From Aequorivita soesokkakensis (GTDB lineage: Bacteria > Bacteroidota > Bacteroidia > Flavobacteriales > Flavobacteriaceae), in contig NZ_LXIE01000012.1 of NCBI RefSeq assembly GCF_001641085.1, positions 62,001 through 126,000 of the forward strand: a DNA stretch of 64,000 bases, written 5' to 3'. This document shows positions 1-7,529 of this stretch, piece after piece (positions within the stretch are counted from its first letter, which is position 1; each line of letters starts with the position of its first letter). A model generated the notes under the pieces. That model was not told the origin of the DNA. It did no database searches and worked only from the letters and a program-made list of their open reading frames with translations. Position numbers and translations under genes: made by a program.

Positions 1-984
1 TACGTCATAGGCATCTTCGGGATATTCGTTAAAACCGTCATTGGCAAAAGCTTCCCTTCGCATTTTTAAGTACTGGTCCGTTTTCATATAATTTATAGTA
101 TTAGCCACCTGTGCCATGCCTGTATACGTACTTAAACTGAAGGCCGTCTTACCATCTTTTCCTTTTTTGGTAGTTATCAGTATCACTCCATTGGCGCCAC
201 GTGAACCGTAGATTGCGGTAGCATCGGCATCTTTTAATACTTCAATACTTGCAATGTCCTGCGGATTTAAAAGGCTTAAGGGACTTATATTACCGCCAGG
301 AATTGTAGTGGCACCTACAGTAGAGAAACCCATAGTTTGGGAATCGTAGGGAATTCCATCAATGATGTAAAGGGGATCATTTCCTGCAGCAATGCTGTTT
401 TGCCCCCTAATACGTACCTCGTAACCCCCGCTTGCAAGTCCGGTGGTCTGCACAATATTCACCCCTGCCATTCTGCCCTGCATAGCGGCAAGAGGATTGG
501 AGACAGGCTGGTTCTCAATTTCGGCAGCGGTAATGCGAGCGATACTTCCTGTTTTCTCCCTATCGGAAACTTTGTAGTAGCCGGCATTGATAACCACAGC
601 ATCCAAAGCCTGCGCATCCACCTCCATAACAACATTAAAAACAATGTCTCCATCACTACCACTGCGACTGCGACTGAAACTGAGACTGCGACTGCCACTG
701 AGACTGCCAACTGAAACCTCCTGCGTTTTATAGCCCACATAGGTAAACACCAACGTATCATTTGCGGAGGCGCTAACGGAGTACCGCCCTTCCAGATCGC
801 TAATGCTCCCCCGGGCGCTGTTCTTTACCAAGACGTTAACGCCACTAAGAGGGTCCGCGCCTGAGGTAATAATGCCACTGATTGTTTTTTGTGGCTGGTT
901 CTGTGAAAAAGTAGGGGAGTTGTAGGTTAGGAAAAGGGCAAAAGATAGTGCATAGGCATAGCTTCGCCTGTAATTATTTTTCAT
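1..984 (-). CDS. SusC/RagA-family TonB-linked outer membrane protein (5' part, runs off left edge)
   Basis: Reading the minus strand from the ATG at 984 gives 328 codons open to the window edge. Residues 1 to about 27 form a signal peptide. A carboxypeptidase-D-like regulatory domain follows (ISGIITSGADPLSGVNVLVK, then FTYVGYKTQEVSV). From about residue 135 comes a TonB plug domain with the hallmark motifs AMQGRMAGVNI, VRIRGQNSI, PLYIIDGIPY, and IEVLKDADATAIYGSRGANG. These mark the SusC/RagA group, outer-membrane transporters that normally pair with a SusD lipoprotein encoded downstream (outside this window). Residues 93-110 are an unusual (Ser-X)9 run inserted between the regulatory domain and the conserved Asp-Ala-Gln-Ala-Leu linker. 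The substrate cannot be inferred. Confidence 0.95.
   Translation of the reverse strand, partial: MKNNYRRSYAYALSFALFLTYNSPTFSQNQPQKTISGIITSGADPLSGVNVLVKNSARGSISDLEGRYSVSASANDTLVFTYVGYKTQEVSVGSLSGSRSLSFSRSRSGSDGDIVFNVVMEVDAQALDAVVINAGYYKVSDREKTGSIARITAAEIENQPVSNPLAAMQGRMAGVNIVQTTGLASGGYEVRIRGQNSIAAGNDPLYIIDGIPYDSQTMGFSTVGATTIPGGNISPLSLLNPQDIASIEVLKDADATAIYGSRGANGVILITTKKGKDGKTAFSLSTYTGMAQVANTINYMKTDQYLKMRREAFANDGFNEYPEDAYDV
655..708 (-). repeat. Nine-unit hexanucleotide repeat inside the SusC-like gene
   Basis: Nine consecutive 6-bp units of form ACTNNN on the plus strand (AGT codon alternating with a variable codon on the coding strand) encode Ser-X nine times, with X being Leu, Gly, Arg or Phe. 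The run keeps the reading frame, so unit gain or loss would change loop length without breaking the gene. Confidence 0.85.
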
Positions 985-1257
985 AATTTTGCATCAGTTA
1001 AGTGTTACACATTATTTTAACTACTGGCCTGCTCCAACGGTCGTCGAAAACTGGGAGCGGGTCATTTTTTTGGTAGTGAGATGTGAGAAGTGAGACGGAT
1101 TACATCCCCATAGCCCCCTTCGAAGGGGGGACTGGTTGATCACTTCAATTCATCATTCACCATTCAAAATCTCGCAAATCCGCAAACTCACAAATTCACA
1201 AACTCACAAATTCACAAACTCACAAATTCACCATTCACGAAAAAACGCTTTAAAAGA
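985..1257. repeat. SusC-gene-proximal leader with low-complexity 16-bp tandem array and a REP-like palindrome
   Basis: No gene is seen here. Positions 1114-1129 are a perfect palindrome of five C, TTCGAA, five G. Positions about 1172-1240 hold a degenerate tandem array with a 16-bp alternation of cacaaactcacaaattcaca type. Similar low-complexity CA-rich stretches recur at 16.18 kb and 53.3 kb in this window, so this looks like dispersed flavobacterial intergenic repeat material. Confidence 0.6.
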
Positions 1258-1466
1258 AAGTTGAGAAGAAAAAACCGACCAAGCCCCAAACAAAAAGGAC
1301 GCAGGTCTCAACTTATGCCATTGGGGTACTGGTATACCTTGCAACAATAAGTGAGAAGCCCACGTCCCGGGTCGTGAGCATCCATGCTTATCATCTCGTT
1401 GCAAAAATTACCAGTTTTCAATGGCGAGATTCAAAGCGAATGCTTCTAATGTTTTGCTTTTAGAAG
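1258..1466 (-). ncRNA. Candidate structured leader RNA upstream of the SusC-like gene
   Basis: Read as the minus-strand transcript, this stretch forms nested complementary segments: 1443-1449 with 1460-1466 (CTTCTAA/TTAGAAG), 1419-1425 with 1317-1323 (GCCATTG/CAATGGC), 1409-1415 with 1328-1334 (ACTGGTA/TACCAGT), 1398-1404 with 1339-1345 (TTGCAAC/GTTGCAA), plus two inner hairpins at 1377-1388 and 1361-1376. In addition 1306-1316 can pair either with 1347-1355 or, over 9 bp, with 1258-1266, which is the mutually exclusive arrangement expected of an attenuator. A TATATTTG box sits immediately upstream. Whether it is a cis-acting leader or a separate small RNA cannot be told from sequence. It does not match the SAM, cobalamin or TPP riboswitch cores that I would recognise. 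Confidence 0.55.
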
Positions 1467-1471
1467 AGTCG

Positions 1472-1479
1472 CAAATATA
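1472..1479 (-). promoter_or_regulatory. Bacteroidota -7 promoter box for the SusC-like leader transcript
   Basis: The minus strand reads TATATTTG, matching the Bacteroidota -7 consensus TAnnTTTG. It lies directly before the structured leader. No convincing -33 TTTG at the right spacing was found; a second TATATTTG lies at 1491-1498. Confidence 0.5.
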
Positions 1480-1588
1480 TGTTATTAAGACAAATATAAT
1501 AAAATATTTTAATCATTCGCTTTAGCGAACAGATATTTTTTGATAATTCAGTTGATTTGGGAGGCATTACTAATGTAATAGGTGTAAG

Positions 1589-1891
1589 ATGGGTGAGATA
1601 CAAAAAGGCGAGTTTAATACCAATAACGCTTTAGTTAATAAATTTCTGTGTGCTTTTATTTATGATAAATTCATAAAGAACCCAAAAAATTCTGATGGTG
1701 CCGTAATCAGTCAGAACCAATATGCTATACTTTGTGGATTATCTTCTTCCACTCTTACCAAATTAAAACTACCGGAAGGTTATGATATACCTATCTCCAC
1801 TATTTATTCTATATGTAGGCACGAAAAATATTCTTTACAAAAATTTTTTAAAGAATTTGAAAAAAAATATGGAGTTAATATTCCTCAGTAG
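1589..1891 (+). CDS. Small helix-turn-helix-like protein, function unknown
   Basis: 100 residues starting at ATG 1589. The middle (about residues 43-75: ISQNQYAILCGLSSSTLTKL, then IPISTIYSICRHEKYSL) has the spacing of an XRE-like helix-turn-helix, where a recognition helix is followed by a helix choosing among growth partners; the tail is Lys/Phe-rich. Such small proteins are common beside accessory islands and usually regulate neighbours. A 14-bp dyad TTCGC-TTTA-GCGAA at 1516-1529 lies upstream and could be an operator. The gene stands alone, divergent in orientation from the SusC leader and convergent with the RelA/SpoT-like gene. Function is inferred only from the predicted fold. Confidence 0.6.
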   Translation: MGEIQKGEFNTNNALVNKFLCAFIYDKFIKNPKNSDGAVISQNQYAILCGLSSSTLTKLKLPEGYDIPISTIYSICRHEKYSLQKFFKEFEKKYGVNIPQ

Positions 1892-1987
1892 TAACTGATA
1901 GGATAATTTATTATTTCTAAGGAGCTGTGTTATAGGACGGGACGGTTTAAGCTTAAGTAACTGGCATTCTGGAAACGCATTATACAT

Positions 1988-2959
1988 TTACACCCAAATC
2001 CCCATTATTGTTTCTAATTCATTATATTCTAAGTCATTTGAAAAGGTTTTCTCTAAAAGTGCTTCATGATTCTCTAGCATATAAAAAATTAAAAAAATTT
2101 CTGGTTGTGTTAGCAACGGTATAAGATGATATCGTATTTCATTTTCCTCGAAAATTCTTTTGATTTTTTCATCATTTATTTTAATAAATTCTTCAATTTT
2201 TTCAAAAATATACTCTTTTTTATTTTCTGGAAAATCTGCTAATAATTTTTCAAAATTATAAATCGATGTTGCTCTATCAAAATCAACCTTTGCATATTTA
2301 TAAACTTTTCCTTCCAACAATCTAATGAACTTATAAATAAGATTATTTAGAGAATCTTTTAGAAGTTGATTCACACTAGAAAATTCGTCATCAGCTATTT
2401 CATAAAGGGAAAGTAATCTATATACGCGTCTTTGCAAAGGTTGGGGTATTTTTACTTCACTTTTATAAGTAAGTATATGAGCCGAACTAGACCAAGCATG
2501 CTGATTAATTGACCTCACTTGTATTTCAAATATGAAATCTTTAATAGATTCATAAAAATCAAGGTGTAACTTTTTAGGATTAATTTTTATATCATAGTGA
2601 TTGCTAGTGTAGTCTAATTTATCAAAAGCTAAGCTATCCTTCTTATATTCAGCTTTTATAATTAAATATTGTTCTTTCAGAAATTTATCCACAATCTCTA
2701 AATCCGAACTAAAAGAACATATTACTCTTACACCTAATTTATCTTTTAAATCATCATAGGTATAGCTCGATTCTTTTTCTTTTTTCTTACGTTCAATTTT
2801 TTTTACAATGCTTAAAAGTTCTTTCGTTCTATAACTTATTTCTGGTAATATTTCATATTTTGGTAGTCCATGTTTGAGATGAATTGATACTAATTTTCCG
2901 AGATCTTCATAAAGCGGCTGGTCTTTCAGCCATTTTTGTTTAATATCCTCGGTCGCCAT
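1988..2959 (-). CDS. RelA/SpoT synthetase-domain protein, possible alarmone-type or toxic synthetase
   Basis: 323 residues. The N-terminal half (about 30-185) matches a RelA/SpoT (p)ppGpp-synthetase fold: a basic helix SYRTKELLSIVKKIERKK, DKLGVRVI with the metal-binding Asp near residue 73, YTSNHYDI (117-124) in place of the YQSIHTTV loop, and EIQVRSINQHAWSSSAH with the catalytic Glu near 145. There is no HD hydrolase domain, and the C-terminal 140 residues are helical and unassigned. It starts only 2 bases after the stop of the NdpA-like gene, so the two are surely co-transcribed. Synthetases of this type act either as stringent-response enzymes or, when island-encoded, as toxins (for example toxSAS or CapRel). 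The island context favours a conflict role, but this is inference. Confidence 0.8.
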   Translation of the reverse strand: MATEDIKQKWLKDQPLYEDLGKLVSIHLKHGLPKYEILPEISYRTKELLSIVKKIERKKKEKESSYTYDDLKDKLGVRVICSFSSDLEIVDKFLKEQYLIIKAEYKKDSLAFDKLDYTSNHYDIKINPKKLHLDFYESIKDFIFEIQVRSINQHAWSSSAHILTYKSEVKIPQPLQRRVYRLLSLYEIADDEFSSVNQLLKDSLNNLIYKFIRLLEGKVYKYAKVDFDRATSIYNFEKLLADFPENKKEYIFEKIEEFIKINDEKIKRIFEENEIRYHLIPLLTQPEIFLIFYMLENHEALLEKTFSNDLEYNELETIMGIWV

Positions 2960-2961
2960 AT

Positions 2962-4005
2962 TTACTCGATTTTTCTAATTTCAGAAATAACGGTTGCCTG
3001 ATGGTCACCATTCGGCAATTCTTTTAATTCTACATTCTCTTTGAACTTACCTTTGTTACCAAAAATCATAATCCCATTTTTAAAAACAATCATGAATTTT
3101 TCAATTTTTTGCTTTATTAGAGAGAGGTCTTTGTTGAAGGTTGCAAATAGAAAACGTTTTGTTTTTAAAAAAGACTTATATTCATCTTGTATAAATGGAG
3201 TAGTTAAATATAAATCTGAGAACTCTTTGGGGCTGAGTTGATTTTTATTAGTTTGTAAGTAAGAATTTAAATCCTGAACATTTTTGGCTTGCTCAATTTT
3301 ATCTTGAACCACTGTTTCAATAAATGTTCGTGTTAGGTTATAAAACCTTTGTGTTGTCACTTTAGGGTCTTCATATGGCTTACAGCCAAGAAAATCATCT
3401 ATAAAGAAAGAAGTTAGTTCTTTTTTCTGTTTTATATTTATTTGGTAATCCATTAAGCTACCATCGTAGTCACAACCAAATTTGCTTCTGTCAAATAACA
3501 ACGAGATTTTAAATAATTTCGTTTTTGCTGTTAGCATTAGATTTTTAACTTCTGAAATATCAAATGAATTTGTTTTCGGATTTAATGTCAATTGGGCGCC
3601 ACCGTCTCGCTCAAGTTTCATTATTACACATGCAACCCTATCCGATAACTCACATTTTAATATGAAAAGTATTCCGGATGCATTATACCCTTTTTGAATA
3701 TTATATAAATGTTGTCCGATTTCGATAGAATTATTTACAAATGTCTGATCAGAATATAAGATTTCGTTAACATGATTATTTACGGGAGATAGGGTAGAGG
3801 GATCATAACAAATCTTAAATGCCCTGTCTCTTCCAAGTGCTTTTATAATACTGTCTTTAAAGAATAATTTAAGTTCATCTGTCAATGAGCTTTCTTGTTG
3901 ACTGAATATTGGCGCTAATGAAAAATCATTTTTTTTATGTTTAGGAATATCATGAACAATAGCCTTGGTGATTTTCAATGTGGTTAAATCATACACTTTC
4001 TTCAT
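2962..4005 (-). CDS. NdpA/YejK-like nucleoid-associated protein
   Basis: 347 residues, first gene of the two-gene minus-strand unit. The centre, LTSFFIDDFLGCKPYEDPKV followed by TQRFYNLTRTFIETVVQDK, resembles the 37-kDa nucleoid-associated protein family (NdpA/YejK), in which a conserved F-DFLG segment is followed by a long helical region; overall length is also close to that family (about 335). The N-terminal part has the family pattern of a helix, a strand giving GILFILKCELSDRVACVIMKLE, and an acidic/polar strand. Known members bind nucleoid DNA, function poorly defined; divergent members occur in mobile and defence islands. Tight coupling to the RelA/SpoT-like gene suggests it senses something or restrains its partner. 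Confidence 0.65.
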   Translation of the reverse strand: MKKVYDLTTLKITKAIVHDIPKHKKNDFSLAPIFSQQESSLTDELKLFFKDSIIKALGRDRAFKICYDPSTLSPVNNHVNEILYSDQTFVNNSIEIGQHLYNIQKGYNASGILFILKCELSDRVACVIMKLERDGGAQLTLNPKTNSFDISEVKNLMLTAKTKLFKISLLFDRSKFGCDYDGSLMDYQINIKQKKELTSFFIDDFLGCKPYEDPKVTTQRFYNLTRTFIETVVQDKIEQAKNVQDLNSYLQTNKNQLSPKEFSDLYLTTPFIQDEYKSFLKTKRFLFATFNKDLSLIKQKIEKFMIVFKNGIMIFGNKGKFKENVELKELPNGDHQATVISEIRKIE

Positions 4006-4205
4006 AAGTAATATGGATTGAATGTTTTATTCGAATATTTGATTCCCTTTAATTATAGAACAAACACGTACGAACATAAAAATAGGTGGGGAGAATGATA
4101 AAGATATAAAAAAATGATTCTTCAAGAAATCTTTTTTATTTTCAATTGGATATTGGAATAAACCAAAAGGCAATATTTTTAAGGTTCCTACAAGAAATCC
4201 GTCAT

Positions 4206-4472
4206 TTATACCCCCACAAATTCTGCTGCTTTCACTGCTACAGCTTTTTCAAGCGTTACGCTTAATCGTAAACAAATATTCTTCAGGGCGGCCATCGCCT
4301 GGTCAGAGGATTTGCTTTGATGTACTAATGTTGTATTGGGAAGGTGGTAAATGGGTTCTCCTGTATAATTCCAAACGGTCCTATAACCAAGATTGATCAT
4401 TGCATTTTTTACATCGGTATGATATCTATTAATATCATATGAAATTATTACATCTCCTACTGTAGTACCCAT
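4206..4472 (-). CDS. Small VapD/Cas2-fold-like protein, function unknown
   Basis: 88 residues. It begins MGTTVGDVIISYDINRYHTD and continues NLGYRTVW...YHLPNTTLVHQ. A beta strand ending in SYDI, then a helix and an edge strand with LPNTTL, resembles the ferredoxin-like VapD/Cas2 RNase fold, with Asp in SYDI at the position of the Cas2 metal ligand. There is no cas gene or CRISPR array nearby, so it is not a Cas2 in function. Proteins like this often occur alone in accessory regions. The call rests on short motifs only. Confidence 0.5.
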   Translation of the reverse strand: MGTTVGDVIISYDINRYHTDVKNAMINLGYRTVWNYTGEPIYHLPNTTLVHQSKSSDQAMAALKNICLRLSVTLEKAVAVKAAEFVGV

Positions 4473-4818
4473 AATTAAAGTTTTTAAGATTATGGATAAA
4501 GGTATTGAAGGTGGTTTTTGTATTGTTACGGGATTTCGTAATGGGAGGAAATTAATTTTTACAGAAAATTTAAAAGGTATGATGTTCTAAAAATAAGATA
4601 GTTAGAGTATTTATTTTCAAAATTTAGTATATTTGGTATTCTCCCCGGTATAAAACCCATCCTTATGATTGATCATAAAGGGTGGGTTTGAGTTTGTTTT
4701 ATATTTGAAATAAATAAAAAGTAGGTTATTTCCTGAAACTAGTACTTAGCTGCCCGATATGAGATTATAAAGGAAATAAAGTAGCTGATATAAACAAGTT
4801 GGCAGCAAAAAAATAAAC
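4473..4818 (+). repeat. Intergenic region with copy 1 of the TATATTTG-hairpin-TATATTTG repeat
   Basis: No gene. The element spans 4628-4707: TATATTTG (4628-4635), then TATTCTCCCCGG, then a hairpin whose arms 4653-4669 and 4672-4689 pair over 17 bp with a single bulged A and a 2-base loop, then a T-rich tail and a second TATATTTG (4700-4707). The stretch before it (4585-4627) is similar to the corresponding flank of the copies at 8.2 and 12.8 kb. A degenerate second hairpin (TTACG/CGTAA at 4526-4541) also resembles the apex of the element. The second box is placed to drive the 4819 gene. Confidence 0.75.
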
Positions 4819-5529
4819 ATGCATCCTTCAACCAAAATAGAATCCTGGAAGGACGATAATATTCGTTTTATTGGCTTTATGGACATAATGGGCTTCAAAG
4901 ACTTGGTGACTCGAAAAAGCCATGAGGAAGTAAAATATATGCTAAATACCTTGGTAAGCTTAAATAAAAGTCTTGAGTCTGTATTTGGTAAGCCAAACGT
5001 CAAAACGGCAGATAGAGAAAAAATAGAATCAAGGATTCGATCTGTTACATTTTCGGATTCTATAATGTTTTTCAGCCAGGATGATTCATTAGAAGACTTT
5101 CTGCAAATTTCTTATGCTCTAAGTATCTTTCAGGAAGCATCATTGCAAAGCGGAGCTCCAACAAAAGGAGCAATTTCATTAGGAATGTTAACTGCAGACT
5201 TTAAAAATTCAGTTTTTTTCGGACAGCCATTGATAGATGCTTATTTACTACAAGACCAACTAAAATATTATGGAATTGTAGCAGACAACAAGGTAGAAGA
5301 ATACATAATCGACAAAAATAGAAAGCTAGAACCCGGTGAACCTAGGGTTGATAGAGCTTTTGTAAGACTAAAAACCCCATTCAAAAGTGGTAGTATATTG
5401 CATTATAATATTCATTTAGATAGTGTGTCTGGTGAACAACTTGAAAATCTTTATAAAAGTGTCTCAGGTGAATCTCGCAAATACGTTGACAATACAATAG
5501 AAATGTTTAATCTAATGAATAAAAAATAA
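4819..5529 (+). CDS. Nucleotide-cyclase-like protein, possible Pycsar-type cyclase
   Basis: 236 residues starting at ATG 4819. Features consistent with a class III nucleotide cyclase fold: FIGFMDIMGFKDLV with a candidate metal Asp at 22, RSVTFSDSIMFFS with a second candidate metal Asp at 80, KGAISLGMLT at 116-125, and FFGQPLIDAYLLQDQLK (133-149) resembling the GDAVNLAARL helix of cyclases. Single-domain cyclases of this size paired with an effector occur in the pyrimidine-cyclase antiphage system Pycsar (PycC). The nuclease gene follows after a single base, so the pair is co-expressed. I cannot judge base specificity (cCMP, cUMP, cAMP or cGMP). Alternative: an inactive cyclase-fold regulator. 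Confidence 0.55.
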   Translation: MHPSTKIESWKDDNIRFIGFMDIMGFKDLVTRKSHEEVKYMLNTLVSLNKSLESVFGKPNVKTADREKIESRIRSVTFSDSIMFFSQDDSLEDFLQISYALSIFQEASLQSGAPTKGAISLGMLTADFKNSVFFGQPLIDAYLLQDQLKYYGIVADNKVEEYIIDKNRKLEPGEPRVDRAFVRLKTPFKSGSILHYNIHLDSVSGEQLENLYKSVSGESRKYVDNTIEMFNLMNKK

Positions 5530-5530
5530 T

Positions 5531-6286
5531 ATGGCAGGAAAATATGATGCATATTTAGTGTGTGAAAATGGACACGCAATTAATGATTCATACTATCGGA
5601 ATCCAGAATTTAATAAAGCATTTTGTACTTCTTGTGGTGAAAAAACTAGGAAAGACTGTCCTAATTGCGGAGAAGATATTCAAGGAGATATTCATTACGA
5701 AGGAATTGTTGATTTGTCTGGCGCAATAACACCCGTACCTGAAATATGTAAATATTGCGGAAAGGATTTTCCCTGGAGGTCAAAGAAAAATAACATCTCT
5801 GCGAATATCAAAAAAACTGATCGAGATGATGTTCTGCTAATTGATACAATTTTTGATAAATTTCATTTAGTAGCAAAACAAATTAGACAAAGATATAGTG
5901 ATAGAGATACACTAGATATTAAAGATGAATATGATGTTCAAGATTTACTTCATTCTTTACTAAGAATTTTTTTTGAGGATATTAGACCAGAAGAATGGAA
6001 TCCGAGTTATGCGGGTTCATCAACTAGGTCCGATTTTTTATTGAAAAATGAGAACATAGTTATTGAGGTAAAGAAAACAAGAGCAAATTTGAAAGCTAAA
6101 CAAATAGGAGAGCAATTAATTATTGATATTGCAAAATATAAATCTCATCCCAATTGTCAATTACTCTATTGTTTTGTTTACGACCCAGAAGGCTATATTA
6201 GTAATCCAAACGGAATTGAAAACGATTTGAATGACGAAAAAGGTAAAATGAAAATTAAGGTTAAAATTGTGCCAAAAGGACATTAA
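5531..6286 (+). CDS. Zinc-ribbon plus PD-(D/E)xK nuclease-like protein
   Basis: 251 residues, starting one base after the upstream cyclase-like gene. N-terminal 90 residues hold three Cys pairs plus CENGH: CTSCGEK, CPNCGED and CKYCGKD, a double zinc ribbon. The C-terminal half has a restriction-endonuclease-like core: a helical run ending in LLHSLLRIFF, then TRSDFLLKNENIVIEVKK, giving Asp168, Glu179 and Lys181 in the order D-(E-x-K), then a helix and the strand LLYCFVYDP. This is the arrangement of PD-(D/E)xK nucleases. It could be the effector activated by a cyclic nucleotide made by the upstream protein, or an unrelated nuclease; no ligand-binding domain is obvious. Confidence 0.7.
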   Translation: MAGKYDAYLVCENGHAINDSYYRNPEFNKAFCTSCGEKTRKDCPNCGEDIQGDIHYEGIVDLSGAITPVPEICKYCGKDFPWRSKKNNISANIKKTDRDDVLLIDTIFDKFHLVAKQIRQRYSDRDTLDIKDEYDVQDLLHSLLRIFFEDIRPEEWNPSYAGSSTRSDFLLKNENIVIEVKKTRANLKAKQIGEQLIIDIAKYKSHPNCQLLYCFVYDPEGYISNPNGIENDLNDEKGKMKIKVKIVPKGH

Positions 6287-6293
6287 AATCTGC

Positions 6294-6426
6294 TGCTAAC
6301 ATCATATATAAGCTATGGCTTGGTCTGTCCTCACTTGGAAAATCGTGCGGATTTTCTAAAGCCAGTTTTTATCAGGAAAGGTCTGTGACGAGACACGCCA
6401 CAGCTCATATACACAAACATTAGGCA
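6294..6426 (+). other. attC-like imperfect dyad between two-gene modules
   Basis: Left arm 6294-6319 (TGCTAAC...GCTATGGC) is an imperfect inverted repeat of right arm 6397-6426 (GCCACAGCTC...ATTAGGCA); an inner hairpin GAAAATC/GATTTTC sits within the ~75-base middle. Length 133 bp, terminal boxes TGCTAAC and ATTAGGC, and location just after a stop and just before the next gene are those expected of an integron attC site, although the outer boxes deviate from RYYYAAC/GTTRRRY by one base each. The downstream module ends with a perfect GCCTAAC (8177-8183), matching TTAGGCAC at its start as inverted ends. No integrase is in the window. Confidence 0.45.
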
Positions 6427-6449
6427 CAAGCTGAAAACAAAAACCAAAT

Positions 6450-7529
6450 ATGGAAGAATTATTAAGACAAATTGAAGAAAGAAGGACAAGTTTTAAAACT
6501 GATAGCTATTCTATGTCCATTGGAGAACTTGTTAACTTATACGAAAATAACGAGATTGTTATACGACCTGAATATCAAAGATTATTTCGATGGTCACACG
6601 GACAAAAGGTAAAACTCATAGAATCTATAATTCTCGGAATTCCTATTCCGTCAATATTCGTATATCAAGATGATACTGGAATTTGGGAACTCGTAGATGG
6701 GCTTCAAAGAGTATCAACTATTCTTCAATTGTTTGGAATATTGAGAGGTACGGAACCTCTCGTGTTGGAAGGGACAAAACATATTCCAAGTTTGGAGGGT
6801 TTTAAGTGGGACAATGACAATAAGGACAAAGAATTGCCTCAAGGTTTAAAACTTGCAATAAAAAGAGCCAAAATTCATTTAACTATAATTTTGAGTGAAT
6901 CAGATAAACGTGCAAAATTTGAAGTTTTTCAAAGATTAAACACTGGTGGTTCAAACGCATCAAATCAGGAGGTAAGAAACAATGTGATGCTTATGATAAA
7001 TCCTGACAGGTATAATTGGTTTAATGGATTAGCATCAAATCCAGATTTCCTTGAAACGCTATCTCTATCAGATAGACTTTATGAAGAACAATATCATATG
7101 GAGCTTTTATTAAGGTTTATTGCTCTTGCACATTATAACTACAATCATAAGAAAGATGTAGGAGATTATTTAGACGATATCAATGAAGATATTCTAAATA
7201 GTGTGGTTTTTGATTTCGATGCAGTAAAAGAAAATTTTGAATTAACCTTTGCGACATTAAATCGAATTCTTGGAGAAAAATCCTTTAAAAAATATAATGG
7301 GAATGACTTTAAAGGGAAATTTTTAGAATCTGCATTTGAAGCAGTTTCTATTGGGCTTTCAGCAAATATCTCAACATATAATTTACCATTGGAAGACCCG
7401 ATTATTTTAGATAAAATTCAGCTGTTGTACGAAGAAGACACATATATTCAAACTTCTGGCTCTGGCTCAAATGCAAAAAGCAGAATACCAAAATTAGTTC
7501 CTTTTGCAAAACAATACTTTGAAAAATAA
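6450..7529 (+). CDS. DUF262-domain protein (GmrS/ParB-like nuclease fold)
   Basis: 359 residues. The N-terminal 100 residues carry the DUF262 signature: SIGELVNLYENNEIVIRPEY, QRLFRWSHGQKVKLIESIIL, GIPIPSIFV, and ELVDGLQRVSTIL (DGLQR at 83-87, the DGQQR motif of the family). This fold is shared with the GmrSD type IV restriction enzymes and ParB-like NTPases. No C-terminal HNH (DUF1524) motif is visible, so only the N-terminal module is represented. The HEPN gene overlaps its stop (TAATG), so both proteins are made together and probably form a unit. Role in defence is inferred from family and place. Confidence 0.85.
   Translation: MEELLRQIEERRTSFKTDSYSMSIGELVNLYENNEIVIRPEYQRLFRWSHGQKVKLIESIILGIPIPSIFVYQDDTGIWELVDGLQRVSTILQLFGILRGTEPLVLEGTKHIPSLEGFKWDNDNKDKELPQGLKLAIKRAKIHLTIILSESDKRAKFEVFQRLNTGGSNASNQEVRNNVMLMINPDRYNWFNGLASNPDFLETLSLSDRLYEEQYHMELLLRFIALAHYNYNHKKDVGDYLDDINEDILNSVVFDFDAVKENFELTFATLNRILGEKSFKKYNGNDFKGKFLESAFEAVSIGLSANISTYNLPLEDPIILDKIQLLYEEDTYIQTSGSGSNAKSRIPKLVPFAKQYFEK

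Noticed and set aside
337-714. Plus-strand frame of 125 residues
   Set aside because: It lies antisense to the SusC-like gene and its tail is a Thr-Ala/Thr-Glu run coming from the hexanucleotide repeat.
1172-1240. Tandem CA-rich repeat as CRISPR array
   Set aside because: Units are short, without spacers of constant length, and no cas gene is nearby; it is a simple tandem repeat.
1258-1500. Peptide frame in the leader (reads QGIPVPQWHKLRPAS on the minus strand)
   Set aside because: The frame is open for about 50 codons but has no clear start and overlaps the paired RNA segments; the RNA structure explains the sequence better. A leader peptide is not excluded.
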